This document shows, in pieces, positions 17,020 to 23,539 of a stretch of 23,539 bases of DNA. The number at the start of each line of letters is the position of its first letter. Within the stretch, counting starts at the first letter, position 1. The DNA lies in NCBI GenBank assembly GCA_977017575.1, contig CDRNVI010000221.1, positions 1 to 23,539 on the forward strand, written 5' to 3'. The translations under genes were made by a program, and so were the position numbers. This DNA is from Paramoeba atlantica. Lineage: Eukaryota; Discosea. The notes under the pieces were generated by a model. The model ran no database searches, had not been told where the DNA came from, and saw only the letters and a program-made list of their open reading frames with translations.

Positions 17020-19296
17020 ATGAATAATACGATTAACACCATTGTCAAACGTAATGGGGATGTTGTCCCATTTGACTTAACCCGTATTGTACAAGCAATT
17101 AAAAAAGCGATGCATGTTGCTAATGAAGGTTCGTCAACAGCAGCCAATCAAGTCGCCAATACCGTATTATTTAAGCTGGAAAAGTTAGCTGGTAGCCACG
17201 CGCACTTCATGCCAAATGTCGAAGGGGTACAAGATGATGTTGAAGATGCATTAATTAATGCGGGGTTTGCGCGTACTGCTAAAGCGTATATTTTATATCG
17301 TAAACAACACAGCGATTTGCGCCAACAACGACATACATTACCTGAACACGTTAAACAATTGGCGCGTGACAGTGCTCAGTATTTCCGTAATAAGTTAAAT
17401 GAATTTGTGTATTTGCGTACGTATGCACGTTGGATTGACACGGAAAATCGTCGTGAAACTTGGATTGAAACCGTTGATCGTTATATTAATTTTATGCGTG
17501 ATAATGTAGGTGAACAGTTAACAGATGACGAATATGCTGAGATACGCGAAGCCATTTTAAAGCAAGATGTGATGCCATCAATGCGCTTACTGCAATTTGC
17601 AGGTAAAGCTGCAGCAACAACTAATGTGTGTGCCTACAATTGTTCTTATATCGCACCAAAAACATTACGTGATTTTGCGGAAGTAATGTATGTATCAATG
17701 TGTGGTACCGGCGTGGGTTTTTCAGTGGAAACCCAAAACATTCAAACGTTGCCAATCGTAGGTTATCAAACCGGTGAAACACTACCAACGCACATTGTTG
17801 ATGACAGTAAAGAAGGTTGGTGTGATGCCTTATTATTAGGCTTAGAAACCTGGTATGGTGGTAAAGACATCGCGTTTGATTATTCTAAATTACGTCCTGC
17901 CGGTGCGCGCTTAAACACAATGGGAGGGAAGAGTTCTGGCCCTGAACCGTTGCGTACGTTATTGCAATTTGCTAGACAAAAGATTTTATCACGCCAAGGA
18001 CGTCGGATTGCTAACATCGATGCGCACGATATTTTGTGTAAAATTGGCGAAATCGTTGTTGCTGGTGGCGTACGCCGTAGCGCGATGATTTCTTTATCTG
18101 ATTTAGATGATGAAGCGATGCGCGATGCGAAAAAAGGTCCGTTTTATTATACCGATCCGCAACGTGCGTTAGCGAATAATTCAGCAGTATACGATAACAA
18201 ACCGAGTAACCAACAATTCTTAGATGAATGGATCGCATTAATGAAAAGCGGTTCGGGTGAACGTGGGATCTTTAATCGTTATGGTTTGCGAAAAACATTA
18301 CCTAAGCGGCGCGTTGATGTATTAGATAAGGCAGGCTATGTACAAAACGATCGTATTGTCGGTTGTATTGGTACTAATCCGTGTGGCGAAATTATTTTGC
18401 AATCTAAGCAATTTTGTAATTTATCTGAAGTGGTCGCGCGTGCTGAAGATGATTTGGCATCATTAAAGCGTAAATTACGTGTTGCCACGTTGATAGGGAC
18501 ATTCCAAGCAACGCTAACCCATTTCCCGTATTTATCCGAACAATGGCGTACTAATTGTGAAGCAGAACGCTTGCTTGGGGTATCGATTACTGGGCAATGG
18601 GATTGTGTGGCAGCGCGTGATGGTGATGTGTTAAATACATTGCGCGACATGGCAGTTGATGTTAATCAAACCTACGCTAAGCGTTTTGGTATCAATCCAT
18701 CAACGTGCATTACGTGTGTAAAACCATCCGGTACAGTGTCACAAACTGTGGATTGTGCCTCTGGTATGCACCCGCGACATGCACCGTATTACATTCGTCG
18801 TATTCGCATTTCCGCTACGGATGCCTTGTATAAAATGTTAAAAGACCAGGGGGTCCCAACTCATCCTGAAGTAGGACAAACCGCCGCTGAAGCCACCACA
18901 TTTGTACTGGAATTTCCGGTCAAATCACCTGAGGGTGCGATTTGTCGTGATGATTTAACCGCATTAGATCAATTAGAACATTGGAAGACAGTGAAATTAC
19001 ATTACACCGAACACAATCCATCGGTAACTGTGTCAGTCGGTGATGATGAATGGATCCCAGTTGCCAATTGGGTGTACGCCAATTGGGATATTGTTGGTGG
19101 ATTATCATTTTTGCCGCGTTTAAATCACGTTTATCAATTAGCGCCTTATGAAAGCATTGATAAACAAACCCATGAAAAATTGTTAGATACGATTAAAAAT
19201 ATCGATTTTTCCCAGCTATATAAGTATGAAATCACTGACGAAACTGAAGTAAAACGGGAATTGGCTTGCATGGGTGGGGCATGTGAAATTGTGTAA
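17020..19296 (+). CDS. nrdJ: Adenosylcobalamin-dependent ribonucleotide reductase (class II)
   Basis: This enzyme reduces ribonucleotides to deoxyribonucleotides using coenzyme B12 to make the thiyl radical, independent of oxygen. An ATP-cone-like region fills about the first 100 residues (VKRNGDVVPFDLTRIVQAIK). YNCSYI (C208) matches the first redox cysteine, MCGTGVGFSVE the conserved glycine turn, NPCGEI (C455) the thiyl-radical cysteine and QFCNLSE (C466) its redox partner; the spacing of 11 equals that in Lactobacillus RTPR. The tail CMGGACEIV supplies C750 and C755, the shuttle pair. The 758 residues fit the monomeric class II type. The ATG has GAGGATAAG upstream. No class I nrdAB is in the window. 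Whether the substrate is a di- or triphosphate is not certain. Confidence 0.92.
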   Translation: MNNTINTIVKRNGDVVPFDLTRIVQAIKKAMHVANEGSSTAANQVANTVLFKLEKLAGSHAHFMPNVEGVQDDVEDALINAGFARTAKAYILYRKQHSDLRQQRHTLPEHVKQLARDSAQYFRNKLNEFVYLRTYARWIDTENRRETWIETVDRYINFMRDNVGEQLTDDEYAEIREAILKQDVMPSMRLLQFAGKAAATTNVCAYNCSYIAPKTLRDFAEVMYVSMCGTGVGFSVETQNIQTLPIVGYQTGETLPTHIVDDSKEGWCDALLLGLETWYGGKDIAFDYSKLRPAGARLNTMGGKSSGPEPLRTLLQFARQKILSRQGRRIANIDAHDILCKIGEIVVAGGVRRSAMISLSDLDDEAMRDAKKGPFYYTDPQRALANNSAVYDNKPSNQQFLDEWIALMKSGSGERGIFNRYGLRKTLPKRRVDVLDKAGYVQNDRIVGCIGTNPCGEIILQSKQFCNLSEVVARAEDDLASLKRKLRVATLIGTFQATLTHFPYLSEQWRTNCEAERLLGVSITGQWDCVAARDGDVLNTLRDMAVDVNQTYAKRFGINPSTCITCVKPSGTVSQTVDCASGMHPRHAPYYIRRIRISATDALYKMLKDQGVPTHPEVGQTAAEATTFVLEFPVKSPEGAICRDDLTALDQLEHWKTVKLHYTEHNPSVTVSVGDDEWIPVANWVYANWDIVGGLSFLPRLNHVYQLAPYESIDKQTHEKLLDTIKNIDFSQLYKYEITDETEVKRELACMGGACEIV

Positions 19297-19324
19297 CTAT
19301 ACTCTTCGCGTTTTAACTGTATGC
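19297..19324 (+). repeat. Intergenic repeat, copy 2 (inverted-repeat left arm)
   Basis: It begins right after the nrdJ stop. It pairs as an imperfect inverted repeat with copy 3 at 19443-19470 (22 of 28 positions, starting CTATACTC in both), enclosing the terminator hairpin, and resembles copy 1 in the nrdJ leader. Confidence 0.5.
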
Positions 19325-19347
19325 TTTGTTGGCTGCGCCCTTGGATC

Positions 19348-19390
19348 AAGCTTGTCCTGAACTCGATTCAGGATCTGGGCAAGCCTTTTT
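19348..19390 (+). terminator. Likely Rho-independent terminator after nrdJ
   Basis: An inner stem TCCTGAA/TTCAGGA (19355-19361 with 19367-19373, loop CTCGA) sits inside an outer GCTTG/CAAGC stem, followed directly by CTTTTT. It lies 50 bases past the nrdJ stop, between convergent nrdJ and folA. Confidence 0.65.
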
Positions 19391-19442
19391 ATAAAAGTCA
19401 TGTGTCACTATACACTCCTTTTATTCGATGGCTTGCCGCCTC

Positions 19443-19470
19443 GCCTACAGCCAAAACGCTTTGAGTATAG
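19443..19470 (-). repeat. Intergenic repeat, copy 3 (inverted-repeat right arm)
   Basis: On the minus strand it starts CTATACTCAAAGCGTTTTGG and matches copy 2 at 22 of 28 positions in inverted orientation. Copies 2 and 3 together bound a 174-base unit that fills most of the nrdJ-folA gap. Confidence 0.5.
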
Positions 19471-19518
19471 CAAGCCAACAGAAAAGTTTAGCCTCAATAA
19501 AACTTAGCCCTTAGCTGA

Positions 19519-20016
19519 TCAAGAGCAAGTTTGGCGTTCATACACACAAAAACAATAATCAAAAGGATTGTTAGCATCGGCTTGATGAGGTTTTCGTTGG
19601 ACTTCATCCCACTCTTGTTGGTCCCATTCAGGAAAGTAAGTATCGCCATTAACAACGGTGTCGACATACGTAATGTATAACCGTGTTGCTAAAGGCAATG
19701 CTTCGTTATACACATGATTACCACCGATAATCATAATTTCTGTGTCATCACCGGCTTGTTGCAATGCCTCTGTTAGACTATGTGCCACGCTCACATCAGC
19801 AGCTGTCCATTGTTGATTACGGGTGATCACAATATTGTGTCTACCCGGTAGCGGTTTGCCGATTGATTCGAAGGTACCCCGCCCCATAATAATCGGTTTA
19901 CCTAGGGTGATCTGTTTGAAATGTTTTAAATCAGCAGATAAATGCCAGGGAATTTGATTATTGTTGCCGATCACACGGTTGTTAGCCATAGCGACGATCA
20001 GCGCGATGTTACCCAT
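19519..20016 (-). CDS. folA: Dihydrofolate reductase
   Basis: This enzyme reduces dihydrofolate to tetrahydrofolate with NADPH, supplying one-carbon carriers for thymidylate and purine synthesis; it is the trimethoprim target. The frame shows MGNIALIVAMANNRVIGNNN, then IPWHLSADLKHFKQITLGKP with the catalytic Asp, IIMGRGTFESIGKPLPGRHN, and IIGGNHVYNEALPLATRLYI. The frame is open to 20142, but I start at the ATG at 20016, where GGGAGAG is correctly spaced and the product (165 residues) has family length; the longer N-terminus would overlap a perfect DnaA box and has no family counterpart. Convergent with nrdJ. Both genes serve DNA precursor supply. Confidence 0.96.
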   Translation of the reverse strand: MGNIALIVAMANNRVIGNNNQIPWHLSADLKHFKQITLGKPIIMGRGTFESIGKPLPGRHNIVITRNQQWTAADVSVAHSLTEALQQAGDDTEIMIIGGNHVYNEALPLATRLYITYVDTVVNGDTYFPEWDQQEWDEVQRKPHQADANNPFDYCFCVYERQTCS

Positions 20017-20091
20017 CTTCTCTCCCGATACATTGTTAGCGTGAACGCGATTATCGCCAGTTATATGACTGACGTCCACTATCAGCAAAAC

Positions 20092-20100
20092 TGTGGATAA
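20092..20100 (-). promoter_or_regulatory. DnaA box 1
   Basis: TGTGGATAA is the exact complement of the consensus TTATCCACA. It lies upstream of the folA start chosen here. Confidence 0.6.
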
Positions 20101-20241
20101 CTTTGTGGTTAATTTTGTTGGTAATACCGTACTGGTTGACAAATAAAATGGGTTACATTAACGGCGTTGATTAATTGCCCAAAAACTAGCCGAAATACAA
20201 TGCATTAGCGGTACTAAATGCTTGATGAGTGGCTGAATAAC

Positions 20242-20250
20242 TGATCCACA
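20242..20250 (+). promoter_or_regulatory. DnaA box, one mismatch
   Basis: TGATCCACA differs from TTATCCACA at one position. Taken alone it would not be notable, but it lies 24 bases from a perfect box and in the opposite orientation. Confidence 0.4.
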
Positions 20251-20274
20251 CACCAGACAATCACTGACAACGGC

Positions 20275-20283
20275 TGTGGATAA
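20275..20283 (-). promoter_or_regulatory. DnaA box 2
   Basis: This is a second exact TGTGGATAA, in the same orientation as box 1 and 183 bases from it. I found no other perfect box in the window. Confidence 0.6.
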
Positions 20284-20328
20284 ATGCAGTCACTAATATA
20301 AAAATACGCGTGTTTTAGATGCTATTGA

Positions 20329-20892
20329 TTAAAGCCAGTCATCAACAAAGGCTGCCAGATCAGCATATACTAATGCTTGTTTTACTAGCGGATCATCTGC
20401 ATGTTGAGCAAGTGTTTGTGCCCCATTTCCTGTTTTAACCAATACCCACTGTTGGCAGCCAGCAGCGTGTGCTGCTTGCAAGTCACGCAAGGAGTCGCCA
20501 ACCATGATGATGTCAGTTGGTTGGCAGCCAGATTGTTTCATTACGTGTTGTAATAACCCGGGCTTGGGTTTACGACAATCACAGTTATCCCTTGGGGTAT
20601 GCGGACAATAAACAATGCCGTCAATGTGGCCTTTTGCAGCGGTGATTGCGAGTTGCATTTTTTGATGGATAGAATGTAACGTTGCTACATCAAATAAACC
20701 ACGACCAACTCCAGATTGATTCGTTACAATAAATACACGGTAACCGGCTTGGTGTAATCGTGCAATTGCTGCCAAACTGCCTGGAATGGGTTGCCATTCA
20801 TCAGGTGATTTAATGTAATTATCAGCATCGTGATTGATCACACCATCGCGATCCAATGCAATAACAGGATGTTTTAGTGTTGTTTGTTGCAT
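20329..20892 (-). CDS. gmhB: D-glycero-beta-D-manno-heptose-1,7-bisphosphate 7-phosphatase
   Basis: This HAD-superfamily phosphatase removes the 7-phosphate in ADP-heptose synthesis for the lipopolysaccharide inner core. The nucleophile motif is ALDRDGVINHD, motif II FIVTNQSGVGRG, the zinc loop CPHTPRDNCDCRKPKPG with its His and three Cys, and motif III/IV MVGDSLRDLQAA. The 187 residues equal the family length. It lies 37 bases downstream of glyS on the same strand, the glyS-gmhB neighbourhood common in gammaproteobacteria. Its presence implies that the bacterium still makes heptose-containing LPS, which many strongly reduced symbionts have lost. Confidence 0.93.
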   Translation of the reverse strand: MQQTTLKHPVIALDRDGVINHDADNYIKSPDEWQPIPGSLAAIARLHQAGYRVFIVTNQSGVGRGLFDVATLHSIHQKMQLAITAAKGHIDGIVYCPHTPRDNCDCRKPKPGLLQHVMKQSGCQPTDIIMVGDSLRDLQAAHAAGCQQWVLVKTGNGAQTLAQHADDPLVKQALVYADLAAFVDDWL

Positions 20893-20929
20893 GTGTGATA
20901 ACCTTCCCTTCGCTTACTGCTGCGCCGGG

Positions 20930-23008
20930 TTATTGTAATAGCGAAATATCTGCCACATTTAAGAATAAATCTCGTAATTGAGTTAATAACGCCAATCGAT
21001 TGTGTTTTTGTTTAGGATCGTCGGCCATGACTAACACGCTATCGAAAAAATCATCTACCGGTTGTTGTAAGTTTGCTAACAAAGACAACACATCAGCATA
21101 CTGTTTTTGTTGTAATAAAGGGGTAATTTGTCTTTGTTTTTCACTAATGTGCTGCGCCAATTGTTTTTCTGCTGGTTCGCTTAGTACATTAAGATCTAAT
21201 GTTGTTGGCTCTTCACTGCCAGATTTTTTCAATAAATTACTCACGCGTTTATTTGCCGCAGCTAGTGCTGCTGCTTGTGGTAATTGACGAAAGTGATCAA
21301 CTGCGTGTAACCGTTGCCACGTATCGGTTGGGTTGGTCGATGCGCGCGCTAATACGGCAGCAAACACATCAGCCTTACCGCCTTGTTCAAGATACCAAGT
21401 ACGCAATCGTTCTGATAAAAATTGAATGATATCGTCAACAGTTGATTGATTAGATAACGGTGTTTGATATTGTTCTAATGCGTACACTAATAACGATTCT
21501 AAGTTGATGTCGTATTGGTTTTCCACGATGATCCGCAACACACCCAAGCCAGCACGGCGCAACCCAAACGGGTCTTTATCGCCAGTTGGCGCTTGATTAA
21601 TGCCAAAATGGCCTACTAATGAATCAATTTTATCAGCAAGCGCAACAATGCAACCGATAGTGGCGTTTGGGATTGCATCATTAGCAAAACGTGGTTGGTA
21701 ATGTTGTTTGATTGCATTAGCAACTTCTGGCGTTTCACCGTCATGTAATGCATAGTAATATCCCATGATCCCTTGTAATGCCGGGAATTCACCAACCATA
21801 TTGGTTTTTAAATCGCATTTGGCTAGTAACCCAGCGCGCTCCGCAGCTTGTGGATCGGCTTTTAATGGTAATGCCAAGTGTTTTGCCAACATACTGATCC
21901 GTTGCACACGGTCACGCAAATTACCTAGTTTTTGTTGATAGATAACATGCGCTAATGTTGCTAAATGACTGGCTAAGCGTTGCTGTTTATCCGTTTCGAA
22001 AAAGAAAGCGGCATCGGCTAAGCGTGCATACATCACCCGTTGATTGCCTAAAATCACTGCCTGTTGATCACGACTGTCGATGTTACAAACCGTAACAAAA
22101 TACGGTAATAATTGATTGAGATCGGTTTTGCTAACAACAGCAAAACATTTTTGATGTGATTGCATCGCACAGATTAATGCTTCTTTGGGTACACTCAAAA
22201 AATGCGGATCAAATTCAATCGATAATGCAACTGGCCATTCGACAATGGCGGCAACTTCATCGAGCAACGCATCATCAATTAACACGTCACCATCGCTTAA
22301 TTTAGCGTTAATTGCTTCGATTTGTTGGCAAATACGCAAACGACGTAGTGCTGGATCAGCGATTACATAGCCGGTTTTTTCAAGGATTGTGGCATATTCA
22401 TCAGCGTGCTTAATCACTAATGCGTGTGGGTGATGAAAACGGTGACCATAGGTTTTATTACCGGTGTTAATGCCTAATATCGTGGTATCGATCACCTGAC
22501 TACCATATAACAAAGTTACCCAATGCACTGGACGTGCGAATTCAGTTGTGTGCGAACCCCAACGCATTGGTTTAGGGATCGGTAATTGGGTGATCGCATG
22601 GTTAATGATGTTAGGTAATACGGTTTCAATCGATTCACCACCGGCTTGATAACGGTGCATTAACCAGGTGCCTTTATCAGTTTTAACGTGTTCAAGTGCA
22701 TCCACTGCAACACCACACGACTTTGCAAACCCTAAACAAGCTGGCGTTGGGTTACCATTATTATCAAATGCACGTTCAAGTGACGGCCCTTTACGTTCCA
22801 TGCGTTGCGTTGGTTGTTTGGCGATGACATCACGCACAATTACCGCTAAACGTCTAGGGGTTGCATAGGTTTGCAACTCACCATGAGTAAACTGTTGTTG
22901 ATCTAAACCAATACCAATCTGTTTTGTGAGAACATTAGCCAATGTTGCCAATGCCTTTGGTGGCAATTCTTCGCAACCAATTTCAAATAAAATATCATCT
23001 TTATTCAT
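20930..23008 (-). CDS. glyS: Glycyl-tRNA synthetase beta subunit
   Basis: This is the beta chain of the bacterial heterotetrameric GlyRS, which binds tRNA-Gly while the alpha chain makes glycyl-adenylate. The N-terminus is DDILFEIGCEELPPKALATL; further on are ATPRRLAVIV, RKGPSLERAFD, PMRWGSHTTEFARPVHWVTL, GHRFHHP, VPKEALICAMQSHQKCFAV and the HD-like LADKIDSLVGHFG, GDKDPFGLRRAGLGVLRI. The 692 residues match E. coli GlyS (689). The alpha gene glyQ normally lies immediately upstream, but here the upstream neighbour is trpS, 13 bases away. glyQ may lie beyond trpS, outside the window. Confidence 0.97.
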   Translation of the reverse strand: MNKDDILFEIGCEELPPKALATLANVLTKQIGIGLDQQQFTHGELQTYATPRRLAVIVRDVIAKQPTQRMERKGPSLERAFDNNGNPTPACLGFAKSCGVAVDALEHVKTDKGTWLMHRYQAGGESIETVLPNIINHAITQLPIPKPMRWGSHTTEFARPVHWVTLLYGSQVIDTTILGINTGNKTYGHRFHHPHALVIKHADEYATILEKTGYVIADPALRRLRICQQIEAINAKLSDGDVLIDDALLDEVAAIVEWPVALSIEFDPHFLSVPKEALICAMQSHQKCFAVVSKTDLNQLLPYFVTVCNIDSRDQQAVILGNQRVMYARLADAAFFFETDKQQRLASHLATLAHVIYQQKLGNLRDRVQRISMLAKHLALPLKADPQAAERAGLLAKCDLKTNMVGEFPALQGIMGYYYALHDGETPEVANAIKQHYQPRFANDAIPNATIGCIVALADKIDSLVGHFGINQAPTGDKDPFGLRRAGLGVLRIIVENQYDINLESLLVYALEQYQTPLSNQSTVDDIIQFLSERLRTWYLEQGGKADVFAAVLARASTNPTDTWQRLHAVDHFRQLPQAAALAAANKRVSNLLKKSGSEEPTTLDLNVLSEPAEKQLAQHISEKQRQITPLLQQKQYADVLSLLANLQQPVDDFFDSVLVMADDPKQKHNRLALLTQLRDLFLNVADISLLQ

Positions 23009-23021
23009 TGAATTATGCTCG

Positions 23022-23539
23022 TTATAAAATGCCGGTTAAACGAATATCACGTTTAAAATACCCTTGCGACATCGCTTGTTTGGCTTGCAATAATGTTTGT
23101 TCAGCAATTGCATTGGCGTGTGCCGTGCCGTCACGTAATATTGATAACACTTGAGCACGATCATCAGCAAAGTCAGCACGTCGTTGTTGCATTGGTGTTA
23201 ATAAGTCAACTAATACGTCAACTAATGCTTTTTTACAGGCAACATCACCGATGGCACCGGCTTGGTATTGTGTTTTAGCCTGTTTGACCCATTGTTTATC
23301 TGAGTTAAAGGTATCGTGAAAGATCCACAATGGATTGTTTTCAACCGTGCCTGGATCGCTGGCACGTAAGCGTTTTGGATCGGTATACATCTTCATGACT
23401 TTGTCACGGATTACATCGGGTGGATCACTTAAAAAAATCGCATTATTTAACGATTTGCTCATTTTCACTAACTGTCCTTGTGAATTGGGTCCACCGGTAC
23501 CGACTAAACGACGTGTGCGACCTAATTTAGTTTGTGGGA
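23022..23539 (-). CDS. trpS: Tryptophanyl-tRNA synthetase, C-terminal part
   Basis: This is a class I synthetase that charges tRNA-Trp. The gene runs off the window; 172 C-terminal codons are visible. They begin PQTKLGRTRRLVGTGGPNSQ and reach the KMSKS loop (QLVKMSKSLNNAI), followed by MYTDPKRLRASDPGTVENNP with LWIFHDTF, the TrpRS pattern TDPxRxRxxDPGxxxxxPxxxxH. KMSKS confirms the ATP-binding half. The GTG at 23468 is not the true start, since the frame continues upstream with family sequence. It ends 13 bases before glyS and is probably cotranscribed with it. Confidence 0.93.
   Translation of the reverse strand, partial: PQTKLGRTRRLVGTGGPNSQGQLVKMSKSLNNAIFLSDPPDVIRDKVMKMYTDPKRLRASDPGTVENNPLWIFHDTFNSDKQWVKQAKTQYQAGAIGDVACKKALVDVLVDLLTPMQQRRADFADDRAQVLSILRDGTAHANAIAEQTLLQAKQAMSQGYFKRDIRLTGIL

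Larger units (their letters stand above)
20017..20328. other. folA-gmhB intergenic region with DnaA boxes
   Basis: About 312 bases contain two perfect DnaA boxes (20092-20100 and 20275-20283) and one with a single mismatch (20242-20250), plus an AT-rich patch with AATATAAAAATA near 20294-20305. The folA promoter should also lie here. It could be an origin-like element, a DnaA-titration site, or DnaA control of folA. I see no gene in it. Confidence 0.55.

Noticed and set aside
16743-17027. 94-codon plus-strand frame before nrdJ
   Set aside because: TTG start, overlaps nrdJ, no motif or ribosome-binding site, and part of it coincides with an intergenic repeat.
20017-20142. N-terminal extension of folA by 42 codons
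   Set aside because: No family counterpart, it covers a perfect DnaA box, and the ATG at 20016 has a well-placed ribosome-binding site.

Overview
The window holds two unrelated pieces of DNA joined at about position 8240. Bases 1 to about 8240 are very AT-rich, with all genes on the plus strand, and are part of a protist mitochondrial genome. It carries the 3' part of the large rRNA, a nearly complete small rRNA, four tRNAs, nad9, nad7 and bacterial-type ribosomal protein genes. TGA is read as tryptophan, most clearly in nad7, nad9, rps12 and rpl2. TGA=Trp, mitochondrial rpl11, the rps12-rps7-rpl2-rps19 order and first-pair mismatches in three tRNAs suggest an amoeboid protist, Amoebozoa (Acanthamoeba-like) being my first guess. 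The rpl19-like gene does not fit the gene sets I know for that group, so the lineage stays open.

Bases from about 8240 to 23539 have much higher GC and standard bacterial genes. Their content (dnaA-dnaN-recF-gyrB, the two-subunit type GlyRS beta chain, gmhB, and a GyrB with a long insertion) points to a gammaproteobacterium. Co-assembly with protist mtDNA would suit an amoeba-associated or intracellular bacterium, but that is inference.

Layout of the mitochondrial part: rnl 3' end, palindromic spacer, trnN(GUU), trnS(UGA), rns, possible 5S rRNA, trnS(GCU), trnF(GAA), A-rich spacer, rps11, rpl19-like, nad9, nad7, rpl11, an unidentified ORF in the rpl1/rpl10 position, rps12, rps7, rpl2, and rps19 cut by the junction. 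Four of these genes (rps11, rpl19-like, nad7, rpl2) each need one base skipped to read through, at or near an A or T run.

Layout of the bacterial part: dnaA (5' end cut by the junction), dnaN and recF form a tight replication operon, and recF contains two parS-like ParB sites. A pilin-like gene on the minus strand separates recF from gyrB. A minus-strand Ser/Thr kinase and PP2C phosphatase pair follows gyrB. Then come a B12-dependent ribonucleotide reductase (nrdJ), folA, an intergenic region with DnaA boxes, and a minus-strand trpS-glyS-gmhB group. The DnaA boxes and parS sites suggest that the region lies near the replication origin.

I see no mobile element, CRISPR array or phage gene. The most useful points are the chimeric junction, the concentration of one-base frameshifts in the mitochondrial half, the tRNA-editing signature, the 5S candidate, and the parS and DnaA-box sites.
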